Shown here piece after piece: positions 1 to 10,120 of a stretch of 64,000 nucleotides of DNA. The notes under the pieces are model-generated. The model saw only the letters and a program-made list of their open reading frames with translations. It had not been told where the DNA came from and did no database searches. How positions within the stretch are numbered: the first letter of the stretch is position 1; each line of letters opens with the position of its first letter. Source of the DNA: an uncultured Flaviramulus sp. (GTDB lineage: Bacteria > Bacteroidota > Bacteroidia > Flavobacteriales > Flavobacteriaceae); NCBI GenBank assembly GCA_947501105.1, contig CANMUP010000003.1, forward strand, positions 496,001-560,000. The letters are read 5' to 3'. Made by a program: the position numbers and the translations under genes.

Positions 1-141
1 AAGCCTTTGTTTGTGTGACTTTTTGTCTGTTCTATCTCTTTTTTACCTAATTATCTTTTGATGTATAGTTTATGTATTGGTTGAATTTTAGCTATTTAAA
101 AAATCAACATTTAGATTTGGCTTCTATTTAAAATATTTATT

Positions 142-1761
142 ATGCGTTATACTTTTACATTAGCATTATGTTTTACTTTTCTTGTTTCTAGCTTAAATTT
201 AGTAGCTCAAACTATATCAGATGATTTTGAAGGCAGCGGGACCATTACTTCATGGTTTGGAGATGATTGTGGATTAAATACAGGATTTAATAACCCTTTC
301 AAAGATGGAATCAATGTTTCTAATACGGTTTTAAAATATGAAGATACTGGTGGGCAATACGCAAATGTTAGGTTTGATGTTAGTCCAAATCTTAGTTTAT
401 CTATAAATCATTCATTTAAATTAAAAATATATATTCCTTCAAGTGGAATTACAGGAAGCCAATCTAATCAAGTTTCTTTAAAACTTCAAGATGGAACATT
501 GGGAGCTCCTTGGTCTACACAAAGTGAAATTATTAAGCCAATAGTTTTAGATGAGTGGCAAGAAATAATATTCGATTTTGAAAATGACGCCTATATTAAT
601 TTAGATGGCAATTCACCTCCGCCAAATACAAGAACGGATTTTAATAGAGTGGTTATTCAGATAAATGGAGAAAACAACAATGACCAGGTTATTGCATATA
701 TAGATGATATTATTAATGATGATTCTACTGCATCAGGTTCAGTTTTTAATAGCTTGGTTTGGTCTGATGAGTTTAATGATGCAGGTTCTGTAGATGGTAA
801 TAAATGGTTTCACCAAACCCAGCTAATTGCTGGAGATAGTTGGGCAAATGGAGAGGTTCAACATTATACTAATCGTGTTGACAATTCATTTGTATCTAAC
901 GGAACTTTAAAAATTAAGGCTATTAAAGAAACTTATACCGATCAAGGTTATCAAAAGCAATATACTTCGGCGAGATTAAATTCAAAATTTGCTTTTAAAT
1001 ACGGTAGAGTAGAAGTGCGTGCTAAGCTGCCATCTGTGGCTGGTACATGGCCAGCTATATGGTTGCTGGGTAAAAACATTAATGAAAATGGAGGTTATTG
1101 GGATAACCAAGGTTTTGGAACTGCTAATTGGCCTTGGTGTGGAGAAATTGATGTCATGGAACCTAATGTTGCAAAAACAGAAATTTTGGGCACGTGGCAT
1201 TGGAATAATGGAGCTGGTTACCAATTTAACTCTAGCAGCGTGTCTATAACTAATGCTGATACTTCTCAAAACTTTCATGATTATGTTTTAGAATGGGATT
1301 CAAATTCTATGCGGGTTTATTTAGATGGTACATTGGTAAATCAAATGACTACAGTTAACCCTTTTAATCAAGAGTATTATATATTATTAAATGTTGCAAT
1401 GGGTGGTAATTTGGGAGGCACAATAGATTCAGGATTTACTAATGATGCGATGGAAATTGATTATATTAGAGTCTATCAAAAAAGTAGTCTATCTTCAAAT
1501 AATGTGGTATATGATAATAAGATAAGTTTCTATCCAAATCCAGTAAAAGATGAATTAAATATTAAATTTACTGATGGTAAAAACGCACCTGTTGTGGTAC
1601 AAATTTTTGATGTTAGCGGACGCCTGATTTACAAGAAAACACATCAAGTTTTTAACAATAAAGTTACTTATATTGCAGATTCATTAAAATCTGGATTGTA
1701 TTTTGTAAGATTGGCTACTAACAATACTAGAGTCCATTCTTTTAAATTCTTGAAAAAATAA
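142..1761 (+). CDS. Secreted GH16 family endo-beta-glucanase (laminarinase type) with T9SS sorting domain
   Basis: Predicted retaining glycoside hydrolase of family 16 that would cut beta-1,3(-1,4)-glucans such as laminarin outside the cell. A signal peptide covers about residues 1-23. Residues 25-195 form a beta-rich N-terminal module, probably carbohydrate binding. The GH16 domain runs about 205-450 with the signature EIDVME at 335-340 (E335 nucleophile, E340 acid/base) in a WPWCGEIDVME context typical of laminarinases. The C-terminus (about 465-539) starts FYPNPVKDELNIKF, the type A T9SS sorting domain, so export and surface anchoring or release by the Por machinery is expected. No SusC/SusD pair is nearby, so this is not visibly part of a polysaccharide utilization locus, although a sulfatase lies 0.5 kb downstream. 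Family call sure; exact glucan specificity inferred. Confidence 0.92.
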   Translation: MRYTFTLALCFTFLVSSLNLVAQTISDDFEGSGTITSWFGDDCGLNTGFNNPFKDGINVSNTVLKYEDTGGQYANVRFDVSPNLSLSINHSFKLKIYIPSSGITGSQSNQVSLKLQDGTLGAPWSTQSEIIKPIVLDEWQEIIFDFENDAYINLDGNSPPPNTRTDFNRVVIQINGENNNDQVIAYIDDIINDDSTASGSVFNSLVWSDEFNDAGSVDGNKWFHQTQLIAGDSWANGEVQHYTNRVDNSFVSNGTLKIKAIKETYTDQGYQKQYTSARLNSKFAFKYGRVEVRAKLPSVAGTWPAIWLLGKNINENGGYWDNQGFGTANWPWCGEIDVMEPNVAKTEILGTWHWNNGAGYQFNSSSVSITNADTSQNFHDYVLEWDSNSMRVYLDGTLVNQMTTVNPFNQEYYILLNVAMGGNLGGTIDSGFTNDAMEIDYIRVYQKSSLSSNNVVYDNKISFYPNPVKDELNIKFTDGKNAPVVVQIFDVSGRLIYKKTHQVFNNKVTYIADSLKSGLYFVRLATNNTRVHSFKFLKK

Positions 1762-1800
1762 TATTTGTAAGTTTTTATTTAAAGTACGACTGTTAGGCAT

Positions 1801-2199
1801 ATGGGATTATTAAATAAATTTTTTGGAGCTTCAACTGGCTCAACTACCAATAAAGAAGAAAAGGTATTACCCTGGATTCCTCTTAACGATTTACAGCAAC
1901 TTAATCATATAGAAAAAAAGTCTGCTATAAAAACCCAAGTTATTTTTAAACATTCTACACGCTGTGGTATTAGCAGAATGGTAATGAACCAATTTGTTGA
2001 TGCTTATAAATTCACAGAAAAGGAAGTGGATTTATATTACCTAGACATTTTAAGTAACAGAGATGTATCTAACGAAGTTGGTTATAAGTTTCAAGTAATG
2101 CATGAATCACCCCAACTAATAGTCATCAAAAATGGAGTAGTAGCCACCCATAATTCTCACGGAGCCATAAATGATATTGATTTGGCACGATTTGCATAA
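1801..2199 (+). CDS. ytxJ: Bacillithiol system redox-active protein YtxJ
   Basis: Small thioredoxin-fold protein (132 aa) of the YtxJ/DUF2847 family, thought to act as a monothiol bacilliredoxin that removes bacillithiol from mixed disulfides. The family signature is visible as HSTRCGISRM near residues 51-60, with a single Cys in the redox position instead of a CxxC. The rest (YYLDILSNRDVSNEVGYKFQVMHESPQLIVIKNG) is a thioredoxin-like second half with the cis-Pro region at ESPQ. There is no signal peptide, so it is cytoplasmic. It starts 39 nt after the GH16 gene, probably by chance of layout. Family call firm; the bacillithiol role is taken from the family. Confidence 0.88.
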   Translation: MGLLNKFFGASTGSTTNKEEKVLPWIPLNDLQQLNHIEKKSAIKTQVIFKHSTRCGISRMVMNQFVDAYKFTEKEVDLYYLDILSNRDVSNEVGYKFQVMHESPQLIVIKNGVVATHNSHGAINDIDLARFA

Positions 2200-2299
2200 A
2201 CTTTAAGTTTTATTAATCCCTTTTTGAATTTCGAATTTTTAAGTTATAACTTAGCTTCATGTTGATATAAACAACTTAGCTAATTTAGAATATTACTTT

Positions 2300-4054
2300 A
2301 TGACTTTTAAATCGAACAGAATTCTAATTGTTATTTCACTTTTTCTTATAACTGCAATAAGTGTTTCCCAAGAAAGCAAACCACCAAATGTAATTTTAAT
2401 TATAACAGATGATCAAGGTTATGGTGATTTTGGTTTTACTGGAAATGATCAGATAAAAACACCTGTGCTTGATGCATTATCAAAAAGAAGCATACGGTTT
2501 AATAATTTTTATGTTTCACCAGTATGTGCTCCAACGCGATCTAGTTTAATGACTGGGCGCTATTCTTTGCGAACAGGAGTAAGAGATACTTATAACGGAG
2601 GAGCAATAATGGCATCAAATGAAGTTACCATTGCCGAAATGTTAAAGCAAGCTAATTATAAAACAGGAATGTATGGTAAATGGCACTTAGGAGATAATTA
2701 CCCTAGCAGACCAATGGATCAAGGCTTTGATGAATCTCTAATGCATCTTTCTGGAGGCATGGGGCAAGTTGGAGATTTTACAACATATTTTCAGGGAGAT
2801 AGAAGTTATTTTGACCCTGTACTCTGGTATAATGGGCAACAAAAAAAATACGATGGATATTGCTCAGATATTTTTGCAGATAATGCTATAGATTTTATTG
2901 AAAAAAATCATGATGCTCCATTTTTCTGTTATCTTTCGTTCAATGCTCCACACACACCGTTGCAAGTGCCAGATGAGTATTATCAAATGTATGCCGATAT
3001 AGACCCATCAATAACTTTTGAAAAAAATAATGCTTCAAAAGTAAAAATGAATGAGAAAAGTAAAGAAGATGCGCGCAAAGTTTATGCAATGGTTTCTAAT
3101 ATAGATGACAATATTGGTAAAGTTATTTCAAAAGTGAAGAGTTTAGGAATTGAAGACAATACCATAATTATTTTTATGACAGATAATGGGCCTCAACAAC
3201 TACGATATGTTGGAGGTATGCGAGGGCTGAAAGGAAGCGTTTATAGAGGCGGTGTTAGAGTACCACTTCTATTTAGTTATCCAAAGCAATTTAAAGGAAA
3301 TAAAGATGTTGAAACGACCACAGCTCATATTGATATATTGCCTACCATTGCAAAGTTATGTAAAGTAGAAGCTCCAAAAGACAGAAAAATAGACGGAAAT
3401 AACTTGTTACCCCTAATTGAAGAAGAAAAAGTTAATTGGGCAGAAAGACCCTTGTTTTTTTATTGGACGCGGCGTTACCCAGAGTTATATAATAATATTG
3501 CACTCCAAAAGGGTGAATATAAGTTAGTGGGTAAAACCAATTATAATTCACCTATTGAAGGTTTTCAAATGTTCGATATTAAAAATGATCCTAACGAACA
3601 AAACAATATTGTATTAGAAAATAAAAACTTTGCAAACGGACTTAAACAAGACCTTGACAAAATTTATAAAGAATTAATTAACTCAAATAATCTTATAAAT
3701 CAACCTAGTATTTCAGTTGGTTCAGAATTTGAAAATCCAATAATTTTAAATAGAAATGATGCTGGAGGAGAACGTGGTATTTGGAATCAAGAGGAAATAT
3801 TTGGAAAATGGTATGTTGATGTGGCTGAAGGGCATTATAATATTAAATTCAAATTTATTAAACCAGTAGAAGCAAAAGGAAGAATGATTTTAGAAACCGA
3901 TGCTATTGTTAATCAATTAAAAATTGATGAGAAAACTGATGTTATAGAAATGAAAAATATTTATCTACCAAAAATGACTGGCAATCTTATTCCTTTTTAC
4001 ATGAAAAATAATAAACGCATTTTGCCTTTTTTGGTTGAGATGGAGAAAATATAA
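2300..4054 (+). CDS. Sulfatase (family S1, arylsulfatase type)
   Basis: Exported formylglycine-dependent sulfatase, 584 aa. An N-terminal hydrophobic segment (residues 8-23) is a signal peptide. The metal-binding start is IIITDDQGYGDFG. The sulfatase signature C-x-P-x-R is at 76-80 (CAPTR, then SSLMTGR), so Cys76 is the residue converted to formylglycine. A second signature, GMYGKWHLG, follows at about 124-132, and the MTDNGP metal-site motif lies near 294. The C-terminal 120 residues form a beta-rich extension. It probably desulfates algal polysaccharides; the upstream GH16 enzyme is consistent with polysaccharide feeding, but substrate cannot be read from the sequence. The maturase (anaerobic or FGE type) is not in the window. 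Confidence 0.92.
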   Translation: MTFKSNRILIVISLFLITAISVSQESKPPNVILIITDDQGYGDFGFTGNDQIKTPVLDALSKRSIRFNNFYVSPVCAPTRSSLMTGRYSLRTGVRDTYNGGAIMASNEVTIAEMLKQANYKTGMYGKWHLGDNYPSRPMDQGFDESLMHLSGGMGQVGDFTTYFQGDRSYFDPVLWYNGQQKKYDGYCSDIFADNAIDFIEKNHDAPFFCYLSFNAPHTPLQVPDEYYQMYADIDPSITFEKNNASKVKMNEKSKEDARKVYAMVSNIDDNIGKVISKVKSLGIEDNTIIIFMTDNGPQQLRYVGGMRGLKGSVYRGGVRVPLLFSYPKQFKGNKDVETTTAHIDILPTIAKLCKVEAPKDRKIDGNNLLPLIEEEKVNWAERPLFFYWTRRYPELYNNIALQKGEYKLVGKTNYNSPIEGFQMFDIKNDPNEQNNIVLENKNFANGLKQDLDKIYKELINSNNLINQPSISVGSEFENPIILNRNDAGGERGIWNQEEIFGKWYVDVAEGHYNIKFKFIKPVEAKGRMILETDAIVNQLKIDEKTDVIEMKNIYLPKMTGNLIPFYMKNNKRILPFLVEMEKI

Positions 4055-4103
4055 TATTGTAACCCTTAACCTCTAAATTTGTTAAAAATTAAATAAAAAG
4101 AAT

Positions 4104-5885
4104 ATGAAGAAAATAATATTTGTTTTTTCGGTTTTATTAATCACTTTTTCATGTAAAAAAGAAAAAGAAACTCAAGAATTATCAGAAAAAACTAGCAAAG
4201 CTTTTGCTAATCTTTTAGAAGAGTATAATGAAGAAGGCTTTGAATTAAACCCTTTAAATGCTACGAATGCGGGAGATTATCGTTTTAATGATAAATTTCC
4301 AAACTTTTTATCTGATGCGTACAAAGCCAAAAAGAAAGATTATTATTATAAATTTAAACAAGCTCTACAGGAAATTGATGAATCTAAATTATCTGAAACA
4401 GAAAAAATGAGTAAATCTGTTTTAGAATGGGATTGCAATATTAATCTGGAGGCTATGAGTTTTAAAAAAGATTTGATGCCTATCGACCAAATGTGGTCAA
4501 AAAACTTAGATTTTAATCAACTTGCAGGAGGCACAAATGCGCAACCATTTAAAACCGTTCAAGATTATAAAAACTGGTTAATTCGTGTAGATGCTTATTT
4601 AGTATGGTTAAATTCGACTATAGATCAAATGAAAAAAGGGATGGAGAGCGGTTACGTTTTGCCATCATCGTTAGTTGTTAAAGTAATACCACAATTTGAA
4701 GTTTTAGCAGATGATAATGTTGAAAATCACCTATACTTTTCTCCTGCTAAAAGTTTTCCAGATGGTTTTACAGATGAAGAACAAAAAGAGTTAACTGATG
4801 CTTATACAAATATGGTGGCTAATAAAGTTGTGCCTGCTCATAAACAAATGACCGATTTTTTAAGAGATGAGTACTTACCATTAGGAAGAGCTAGTAGTGG
4901 TATAAATGCTACACCGCTTGGTGATGGTTATTATGCGCATCAGATAAAAAAGTACACTACCACTAATATGACTGCAGACGAAATTCATGAGTTGGGTTTA
5001 AGTGAAGTTGCCAGAATTAGGTCTGAAATGGAAAAAATAAAAAAGGAGATTGGTTTTGAAGGAGATTTAAATGCTTTTTTTAGTCATGTTAGAACTAATA
5101 AGAGATTAATGCCATTTACTGAGCGGTCTCAGGTTATTGCTTTTTATGATAGTATCCATGAGGTTATGAAGCCTCAAATAAATAAGTTATTTAAAAAGCT
5201 TCCAAAAACACCGTTTGAAGTTCGTAGAACAGAACCTTTTAGAGAAAAATCTGCTGCAGCAAATTACAATGCAGGATCGTTAGACGGCACTAGACCTGGT
5301 ATTTTTTATACACCAATTCCATATATTGAAAAGTATAATATTTTTGATAAAGAAGATTTGTTTTTACATGAAGCTATTCCTGGTCATCATTTTCAAATTT
5401 CTTTAGCACAAGAGAGTACTGAATTACCAGACTTTAGAAAAACCCTATGGTACAGTGCTTATGGCGAAGGTTGGGCTTTGTATACAGAGTCAATGGGTAA
5501 AGAGTTAGGCTTATATAAAGATCCATACCAATATTTTGGTATGCTAAGTAACGAAATTCACAGAGCTATTAGATTGGTTGTAGATACAGGACTACATGCA
5601 AAAGGCTGGACCCGCGAACAGGCGATAGAATATTCGTTGAACAATGAAGCTGAATCTGAATCTGCAATTACCAGCGAGATAGAACGCTATATGGCAAACC
5701 CTGGGCAGGCTTTATCATATAAAATTGGTCAGTTAAAAATTAGAGAGTTACGTTCAAGATCACAAGAAAAACTAGGAGAGAGGTTCGATATTCGAGAGTT
5801 TCATGATCAAATATTAGAAACTGGTTGTATTCCTCTTCAATTGTTAGAAAGTAAAATTGACACTTGGATTGAAACGAGTAAATAA
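4104..5885 (+). CDS. DUF885 family lipoprotein, putative zinc metallopeptidase
   Basis: Lipoprotein of 593 aa with a short signal peptide and lipobox FSC (Cys17), then a Lys/Glu-rich linker. It belongs to the DUF885 family, which resembles M2/M3-like helical zinc peptidases. The zinc motif HEAIPGHH is at residues 422-428 (HExxxGHH arrangement typical of DUF885), followed by the conserved GEGWALYTE segment about 35 residues later, and a C-terminal helix bundle with AESESAITSEIERY. Expected in the periplasm or at the outer membrane, where it may trim peptides. Substrate unknown. It ends just before a strong bidirectional terminator. Confidence 0.85.
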   Translation: MKKIIFVFSVLLITFSCKKEKETQELSEKTSKAFANLLEEYNEEGFELNPLNATNAGDYRFNDKFPNFLSDAYKAKKKDYYYKFKQALQEIDESKLSETEKMSKSVLEWDCNINLEAMSFKKDLMPIDQMWSKNLDFNQLAGGTNAQPFKTVQDYKNWLIRVDAYLVWLNSTIDQMKKGMESGYVLPSSLVVKVIPQFEVLADDNVENHLYFSPAKSFPDGFTDEEQKELTDAYTNMVANKVVPAHKQMTDFLRDEYLPLGRASSGINATPLGDGYYAHQIKKYTTTNMTADEIHELGLSEVARIRSEMEKIKKEIGFEGDLNAFFSHVRTNKRLMPFTERSQVIAFYDSIHEVMKPQINKLFKKLPKTPFEVRRTEPFREKSAAANYNAGSLDGTRPGIFYTPIPYIEKYNIFDKEDLFLHEAIPGHHFQISLAQESTELPDFRKTLWYSAYGEGWALYTESMGKELGLYKDPYQYFGMLSNEIHRAIRLVVDTGLHAKGWTREQAIEYSLNNEAESESAITSEIERYMANPGQALSYKIGQLKIRELRSRSQEKLGERFDIREFHDQILETGCIPLQLLESKIDTWIETSK

Positions 5886-5900
5886 TTAAATGATTACTAT

Positions 5901-5948
5901 ATTAAACAAAAAACCTCCTAAATTAATTTAGGAGGTTTTTTGTTTAAT
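5901..5948. terminator. Bidirectional rho-independent terminator (48 nt perfect palindrome)
   Basis: A perfect inverted repeat with core AACCTCCTAAATT/AATTTAGGAGGTT flanked by A and T runs on both sides, so it can stop transcription from both the DUF885 gene and the convergent TPR lipoprotein gene. It overlaps the stop codon of the minus-strand gene (5944-5946). Confidence 0.9.
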
Positions 5949-7125
5949 GCCCGATATTATAAGAGTTAATAATATCTTTTAGCTGGTATTTTAAATCTTC
6001 ACCAGTATCATAAACCATTTGCTCATTACTAGGAAAAGGAACACGTCTGTTATCTAATAAAATTCTATCATCTTTAGTTAACGCTCGTCTATCTCCTCTA
6101 GATCGTGCAAAAATATTTTCAAAAATAAATTCACTATCAATAGGAAAAGAGTCTAATGGTTGATTCGATACTAAATCTAAATATACCACATCAGCAATAA
6201 CCTGCGATGATTTAATTTGAGCTATTTCTAACAATCGGCATTTTACTCTAATTATCTTATCAACTTTTATATCGTTACCTAAAGAGTCTTTTACAACATT
6301 TCCTGCACTATCTAATTTGTATTTCCAACCATCTTTAACATCTCTTTCTCTAAAAAACTCACGCTCTTTAATACGTTCAGGCGAAATATTGATACGCTTC
6401 AAATTAAGATGCATCGCATAATCATAGTTAATATCGTTGTTTTTATTGGCGTGATAAACACTCCAAAACTTATTTAATCCGTAAGTATCAAAGTTTAACA
6501 AATCATCCTCTAGGCGAGTTGGAATTATTTGCTCTGTTTCGTTATTAATAGAAACTAAAATATAATTTGTTCCTCTTTGATGTGCTTCATCTAATAACTC
6601 ACGAGTATTTTCATAATTTGGACTGATACGATCTAAATAATTAAGCGTCTTGTAAGCTTCTCTTATAGTAAGCTTGTTGTCAGATTCTAATAATTCAATC
6701 CCTTTTTCATATAAATAATCCGAAAGATTTTCACGAGATTCTACAATAGTATTGCTGTAATCATTAAATTTAAAAGGAACATCTTTCCCGTTTACACGTA
6801 AAGGTAAAATAGGCTTAATAGCTTCTTGTCTAGCATTCAAATCTAAATAACGTTCGTATATCTCACGATATAACTCTGGATTACTATCTTTTTTAAGGTG
6901 AGAGATAGCATTTAAATCTCTATCCTCAGCTTTATAATAGGCATCCTGTAGCATTAAAACCACTTCACGCTTTCGCTTTGAATCTTTATTCGTTCTAAGT
7001 TTTTTAAGAGCTGTATTTATGGCTTGATCATAATTGCCAGAATTAACAGCTTTTTCAACTTCTTTTCTTCCACTACACGCTATACATAATGAAAGTAAAA
7101 CTATTAGGAGTAGTAATCTTTTCAT
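5944..7125 (-). CDS. Lipoprotein of unknown function with TPR-like N-terminal half
   Basis: 393 aa with a signal peptide and lipobox IACS (Cys17). The first 170 residues are helical with TPR-like periodicity (VNSGNYDQAINTALKKLRTNK; ERYLDLNARQEAIKPI), the second half is mixed alpha/beta with no catalytic motif that I recognise. Proteins of this shape are common single-copy lipoproteins in Flavobacteriaceae, probably envelope located. The stop codon sits inside the shared terminator. It is separated from the upstream fumarylacetoacetase by about 100 nt, so a common transcript is possible but not needed. Function not assigned. Confidence 0.75.
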   Translation of the reverse strand: MKRLLLLIVLLSLCIACSGRKEVEKAVNSGNYDQAINTALKKLRTNKDSKRKREVVLMLQDAYYKAEDRDLNAISHLKKDSNPELYREIYERYLDLNARQEAIKPILPLRVNGKDVPFKFNDYSNTIVESRENLSDYLYEKGIELLESDNKLTIREAYKTLNYLDRISPNYENTRELLDEAHQRGTNYILVSINNETEQIIPTRLEDDLLNFDTYGLNKFWSVYHANKNNDINYDYAMHLNLKRINISPERIKEREFFRERDVKDGWKYKLDSAGNVVKDSLGNDIKVDKIIRVKCRLLEIAQIKSSQVIADVVYLDLVSNQPLDSFPIDSEFIFENIFARSRGDRRALTKDDRILLDNRRVPFPSNEQMVYDTGEDLKYQLKDIINSYNIGH

Positions 7126-7222
7126 AGGTTAAAATTTTAGGTTATTGGGTTACTATTTCAAGAGTAATGCCAAAAATACTAAAAACTATTAATTAAGTAA
7201 TAACTAACTGAAAAACAGAAGC

Positions 7223-8506
7223 TTATTTTTTCTTGTAAACAGGAAGTAATTTGGTAGAGACTTCACCAAAACCAATTCTGGTACCATCTTTTTCGCAATG
7301 ACCACGCATAATAACAGTATCGTTATCGTTAATGAATTTACGTTCGGTACCATCGTTCATTTTTAAAGGTTTTTCACCTCTCCACGAAAGTTCTAACATA
7401 GAGCCATAAGAATCTGGAGTTGGACCAGAAATAGTGCCACTTCCCATCATGTCGCCAGAATTAATTGGGCAGCCATTTACTGTATGGTGTGCCAATTGCT
7501 GAGCCATGTTCCAATACATGTATTTAAAATTCGATTTACTAATAACAGTTTCTTTAGCGCCATTTGGCTGAATTGAAACTTCTAGATTAATATCGTAACT
7601 CTTTTTTCCTTTATATTGTAAGTAGTCTAATTGTGGCTTTAAAGGTTTTGGACCATCAACTCTAAAAGGTTCTAAGGCGTCTAAAGTTACTATCCAAGAA
7701 GAAATTGATGAGGCAAAATTCTTAGCCAAAAACGGACCCAAAGGAACATATTCCCATTTTTGAATATCGCGCGCACTCCAATCGTTAAATAAAACTAATC
7801 CAAAAATGTACTCTTCCGCTTCATTAATAGGTATTGGTTCACCTAAATCGTTTGCATCGGTAGTAATAAAAGCCATTTCAAGTTCAAAATCTACCAATTT
7901 GCTTGGTCCGAAAACAGGTTGAGTTTCTCCATTAGGAAGCGTTTGCCCTTGAGGTCTATGCACAGGAATTCCAGAAGGAATAATAGAAGAGCTTCTACCA
8001 TGATAACCAACAGGTATATGTAACCAATTTGGTAATAAAGCATTATCTGGGTCTCTAAACATGGAGCCAACATTAGTGGCGTGCTCAATACTTGAATAAA
8101 AATCGGTGTAATCGCCAATTTGAACAGGTAATTGCATTTCAATCTCATCTAATCGAAACAATACAATTTCTTTATGTTTTACATTATCTTTTAATAATGA
8201 GTTTTCTGCATCAAAGATTTCTGCAATTCTGTTTCTAACAGATCTCCAAGTTTTTCTCCCATCTGCAATAAAATCGTTCAAAGTATCTTGAAGAAAAATA
8301 TCATCAGTTAAGGGAATACCTTCAAAGTAACCTAATTGATGTAAAGCACCAAGATCTATGGCTGTATCTCCAATACGTGTACCAATGGTTATAATGTCAT
8401 CTCGTGTTAGAAATACACCGAATGGGATGTTTTGAATTGGAAAATCTGAATTTTTATCGACGTGTAACCACGACTTTCTATCTGGATTGTTAGCTGATAA
8501 TGGCAT
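7223..8506 (-). CDS. fahA: Fumarylacetoacetase
   Basis: Last enzyme of tyrosine degradation: hydrolyses 4-fumarylacetoacetate to fumarate and acetoacetate. 427 aa matches the family length. The N-terminal beta-barrel domain (about 15-110) is followed by the FAH fold. Visible family motifs are DFYSSIEHATNVG, PVGYHGRSSS, FELEMAFI (metal-binding Glu pair), LFNDWSARDIQKWEY and GSGTISG. The usual Flavobacteriaceae partners (hppD, hmgA) are not adjacent. A TAnnTTTG box (see 8541) lies upstream. The start ATG is preceded by an A/T-rich leader, typical of the phylum. Confidence 0.95.
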   Translation of the reverse strand: MPLSANNPDRKSWLHVDKNSDFPIQNIPFGVFLTRDDIITIGTRIGDTAIDLGALHQLGYFEGIPLTDDIFLQDTLNDFIADGRKTWRSVRNRIAEIFDAENSLLKDNVKHKEIVLFRLDEIEMQLPVQIGDYTDFYSSIEHATNVGSMFRDPDNALLPNWLHIPVGYHGRSSSIIPSGIPVHRPQGQTLPNGETQPVFGPSKLVDFELEMAFITTDANDLGEPIPINEAEEYIFGLVLFNDWSARDIQKWEYVPLGPFLAKNFASSISSWIVTLDALEPFRVDGPKPLKPQLDYLQYKGKKSYDINLEVSIQPNGAKETVISKSNFKYMYWNMAQQLAHHTVNGCPINSGDMMGSGTISGPTPDSYGSMLELSWRGEKPLKMNDGTERKFINDNDTVIMRGHCEKDGTRIGFGEVSTKLLPVYKKK

Positions 8507-8540
8507 AACTATATTTTTTATTTGTTTATTAAATTCTTAT

Positions 8541-8548
8541 CAAACGTA
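8541..8548 (-). promoter_or_regulatory. Putative -7 box of the fahA promoter
   Basis: On the minus strand TACGTTTG matches the Bacteroidota -7 consensus TAnnTTTG, 35 nt before the fahA start codon. No clear -33 TTTG was found at the usual distance, so this is only a candidate. Confidence 0.4.
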
Positions 8549-8600
8549 CACATTTTTTTTATTTAATTTGGAATAAATGATTAAAAAATGGGTATAATTT

Positions 8601-8619
8601 AACCGTTAATAAAACGGTT
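8601..8619. promoter_or_regulatory. Inverted repeat between fahA and glyA
   Basis: AACCGTT - 5 nt - AACGGTT forms a 7-bp dyad in the divergent promoter region. It has no U-tract and is more likely an operator than a terminator. No regulator could be tied to it. Confidence 0.35.
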
Positions 8620-8645
8620 TAAAACTTAATAGTAAATATATGTTT

Positions 8646-8680
8646 TTTGATGTATTTAAATAATCTATTTGTTATTTTTG
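8646..8680 (+). promoter_or_regulatory. Putative glyA promoter (-33 TTTG, -7 TATTTTTG)
   Basis: TTTG at 8646-8649 and TATTTTTG at 8673-8680 match the Bacteroidota sigma-70 boxes (TTTG and TAnnTTTG) with a 23-nt spacer, 27 nt ahead of the glyA ATG. Confidence 0.5.
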
Positions 8681-8707
8681 CTCAACTTTTAACTACAATT
8701 TATATTT

Positions 8708-9979
8708 ATGCAACGCGACGAACAAATTTTTGAACTTATTCAAGCCGAAAAAGAACGCCAATTACATGGAATTGAACTTATTGCATCAGAGAATTTTGTA
8801 AGCGACCAAGTTATGGAAGCTGCAGGCTCTGTTTTAACCAATAAATATGCTGAAGGATACCCTGGAAAGCGTTATTATGGTGGTTGCGAAATAGTTGATG
8901 AAGTTGAGCAAATTGCTATTGATAGAGCTAAAGCATTATTTGGAGCTGTTTATGTAAATGTGCAACCGCATTCTGGAAGTCAGGCTAATACGGCAGTTTT
9001 TGCAGCTTGTTTAAAACCAGGTGACAAAATTTTAGGGTTCGATTTGTCTCATGGAGGGCATTTAACTCATGGGTCTCCAGTTAACTTTTCTGGTAAATTA
9101 TATGACCCCGTATTTTATGGCGTTGATAAAGAAACAGGGCTTATTAATTACGATAAAATGGAAGCTATAGCTAAGGCAGAAAAACCTAAGCTTATAATAG
9201 CTGGTGCATCGGCATATTCTCGCGATATGGATTTTAAACGCTTTAGAGCTATTGCCGATAGTGTTGGAGCTATTTTAATGGCAGATATTTCACATCCAGC
9301 GGGATTAATTGCTAAAGGAATTTTAAATGATCCGATTCCACATTGCCATATTGTAACTACAACAACACATAAAACATTGCGTGGCCCTAGAGGAGGTTTG
9401 ATTATGATGGGTGAAGATTTTGATAATCCATTTGGAATTACATTAAAAAACGGGAATTTGCGTAAAATGTCGTCATTGCTAGATTCTGCTGTTTTTCCAG
9501 GGAATCAAGGAGGACCATTAGAACACATTATTGCTGCAAAAGCGATTGCTTTTGGTGAGGCATTAACAGATAATTTTTTGCATTATCAATTGCAAGTAAA
9601 AGAAAACGCAGATGCTATGGCTAAGGCGTTGGTATCAAAAGGGTACAATATTATTTCAGACGGGACAGATAATCATTGCATGCTTATCGACTTACGTAAT
9701 AAGAATATTTCAGGAAAAGAAGCAGAACTAGCATTGGTTAAAGCAGATATTACTGTAAATAAAAATATGGTACCTTTTGATGATAAATCACCATTCGTAA
9801 CATCAGGGATTAGAATAGGTACAGCTGCGGTTACAACTCGTGGATTAAAAGAAGATGAGATGGTAAGTATTGTTGATTTAATTGACGAGGTGATTACTAA
9901 TTATGAAGATGAAGCTACCCTTGAAGGAGTTAAAGGTAAAGTTAATGCTATGATGAAGGGGAAACCTTTGTTTGTATAA
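8708..9979 (+). CDS. glyA: Serine hydroxymethyltransferase
   Basis: PLP enzyme interconverting serine and glycine with transfer of a one-carbon unit to tetrahydrofolate; 423 aa, normal family length. Conserved blocks are [45 protein letters not shown] and the PLP-lysine segment [14 protein letters not shown] (around residue 224). Cytoplasmic. Monocistronic here: it has its own promoter boxes and a strong terminator. Call certain. Confidence 0.98.
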   Translation: MQRDEQIFELIQAEKERQLHGIELIASENFVSDQVMEAAGSVLTNKYAEGYPGKRYYGGCEIVDEVEQIAIDRAKALFGAVYVNVQPHSGSQANTAVFAACLKPGDKILGFDLSHGGHLTHGSPVNFSGKLYDPVFYGVDKETGLINYDKMEAIAKAEKPKLIIAGASAYSRDMDFKRFRAIADSVGAILMADISHPAGLIAKGILNDPIPHCHIVTTTTHKTLRGPRGGLIMMGEDFDNPFGITLKNGNLRKMSSLLDSAVFPGNQGGPLEHIIAAKAIAFGEALTDNFLHYQLQVKENADAMAKALVSKGYNIISDGTDNHCMLIDLRNKNISGKEAELALVKADITVNKNMVPFDDKSPFVTSGIRIGTAAVTTRGLKEDEMVSIVDLIDEVITNYEDEATLEGVKGKVNAMMKGKPLFV

Positions 9980-10023
9980 TACACTGTTTTTCTGAGCTTA
10001 ATTCAGAATTTCATAAATATGAT

Positions 10024-10059
10024 AATAAAAAATCCTGCTTAATAGCAGGATTTTTTATT
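10024..10059 (+). terminator. Rho-independent terminator after glyA
   Basis: A 16-bp stem (core AATCCTGCT/AGCAGGATT) with a TAAT loop and flanking A and T runs lies 45 nt after the glyA stop. The A-run on the far side could also let it act for leftward transcription from 10121. Confidence 0.9.
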
Positions 10060-10120
10060 TAGACGCTTTTTTATTCAATTGAAATATGAAAGCCAACAAT
10101 AGCTTTTTTTATTTGTCTCT

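Noticed and set aside
142-4054. Polysaccharide utilization locus around the GH16 and sulfatase genes
   Set aside because: No SusC/SusD pair, no further CAZymes and no PUL-type regulator next to them.
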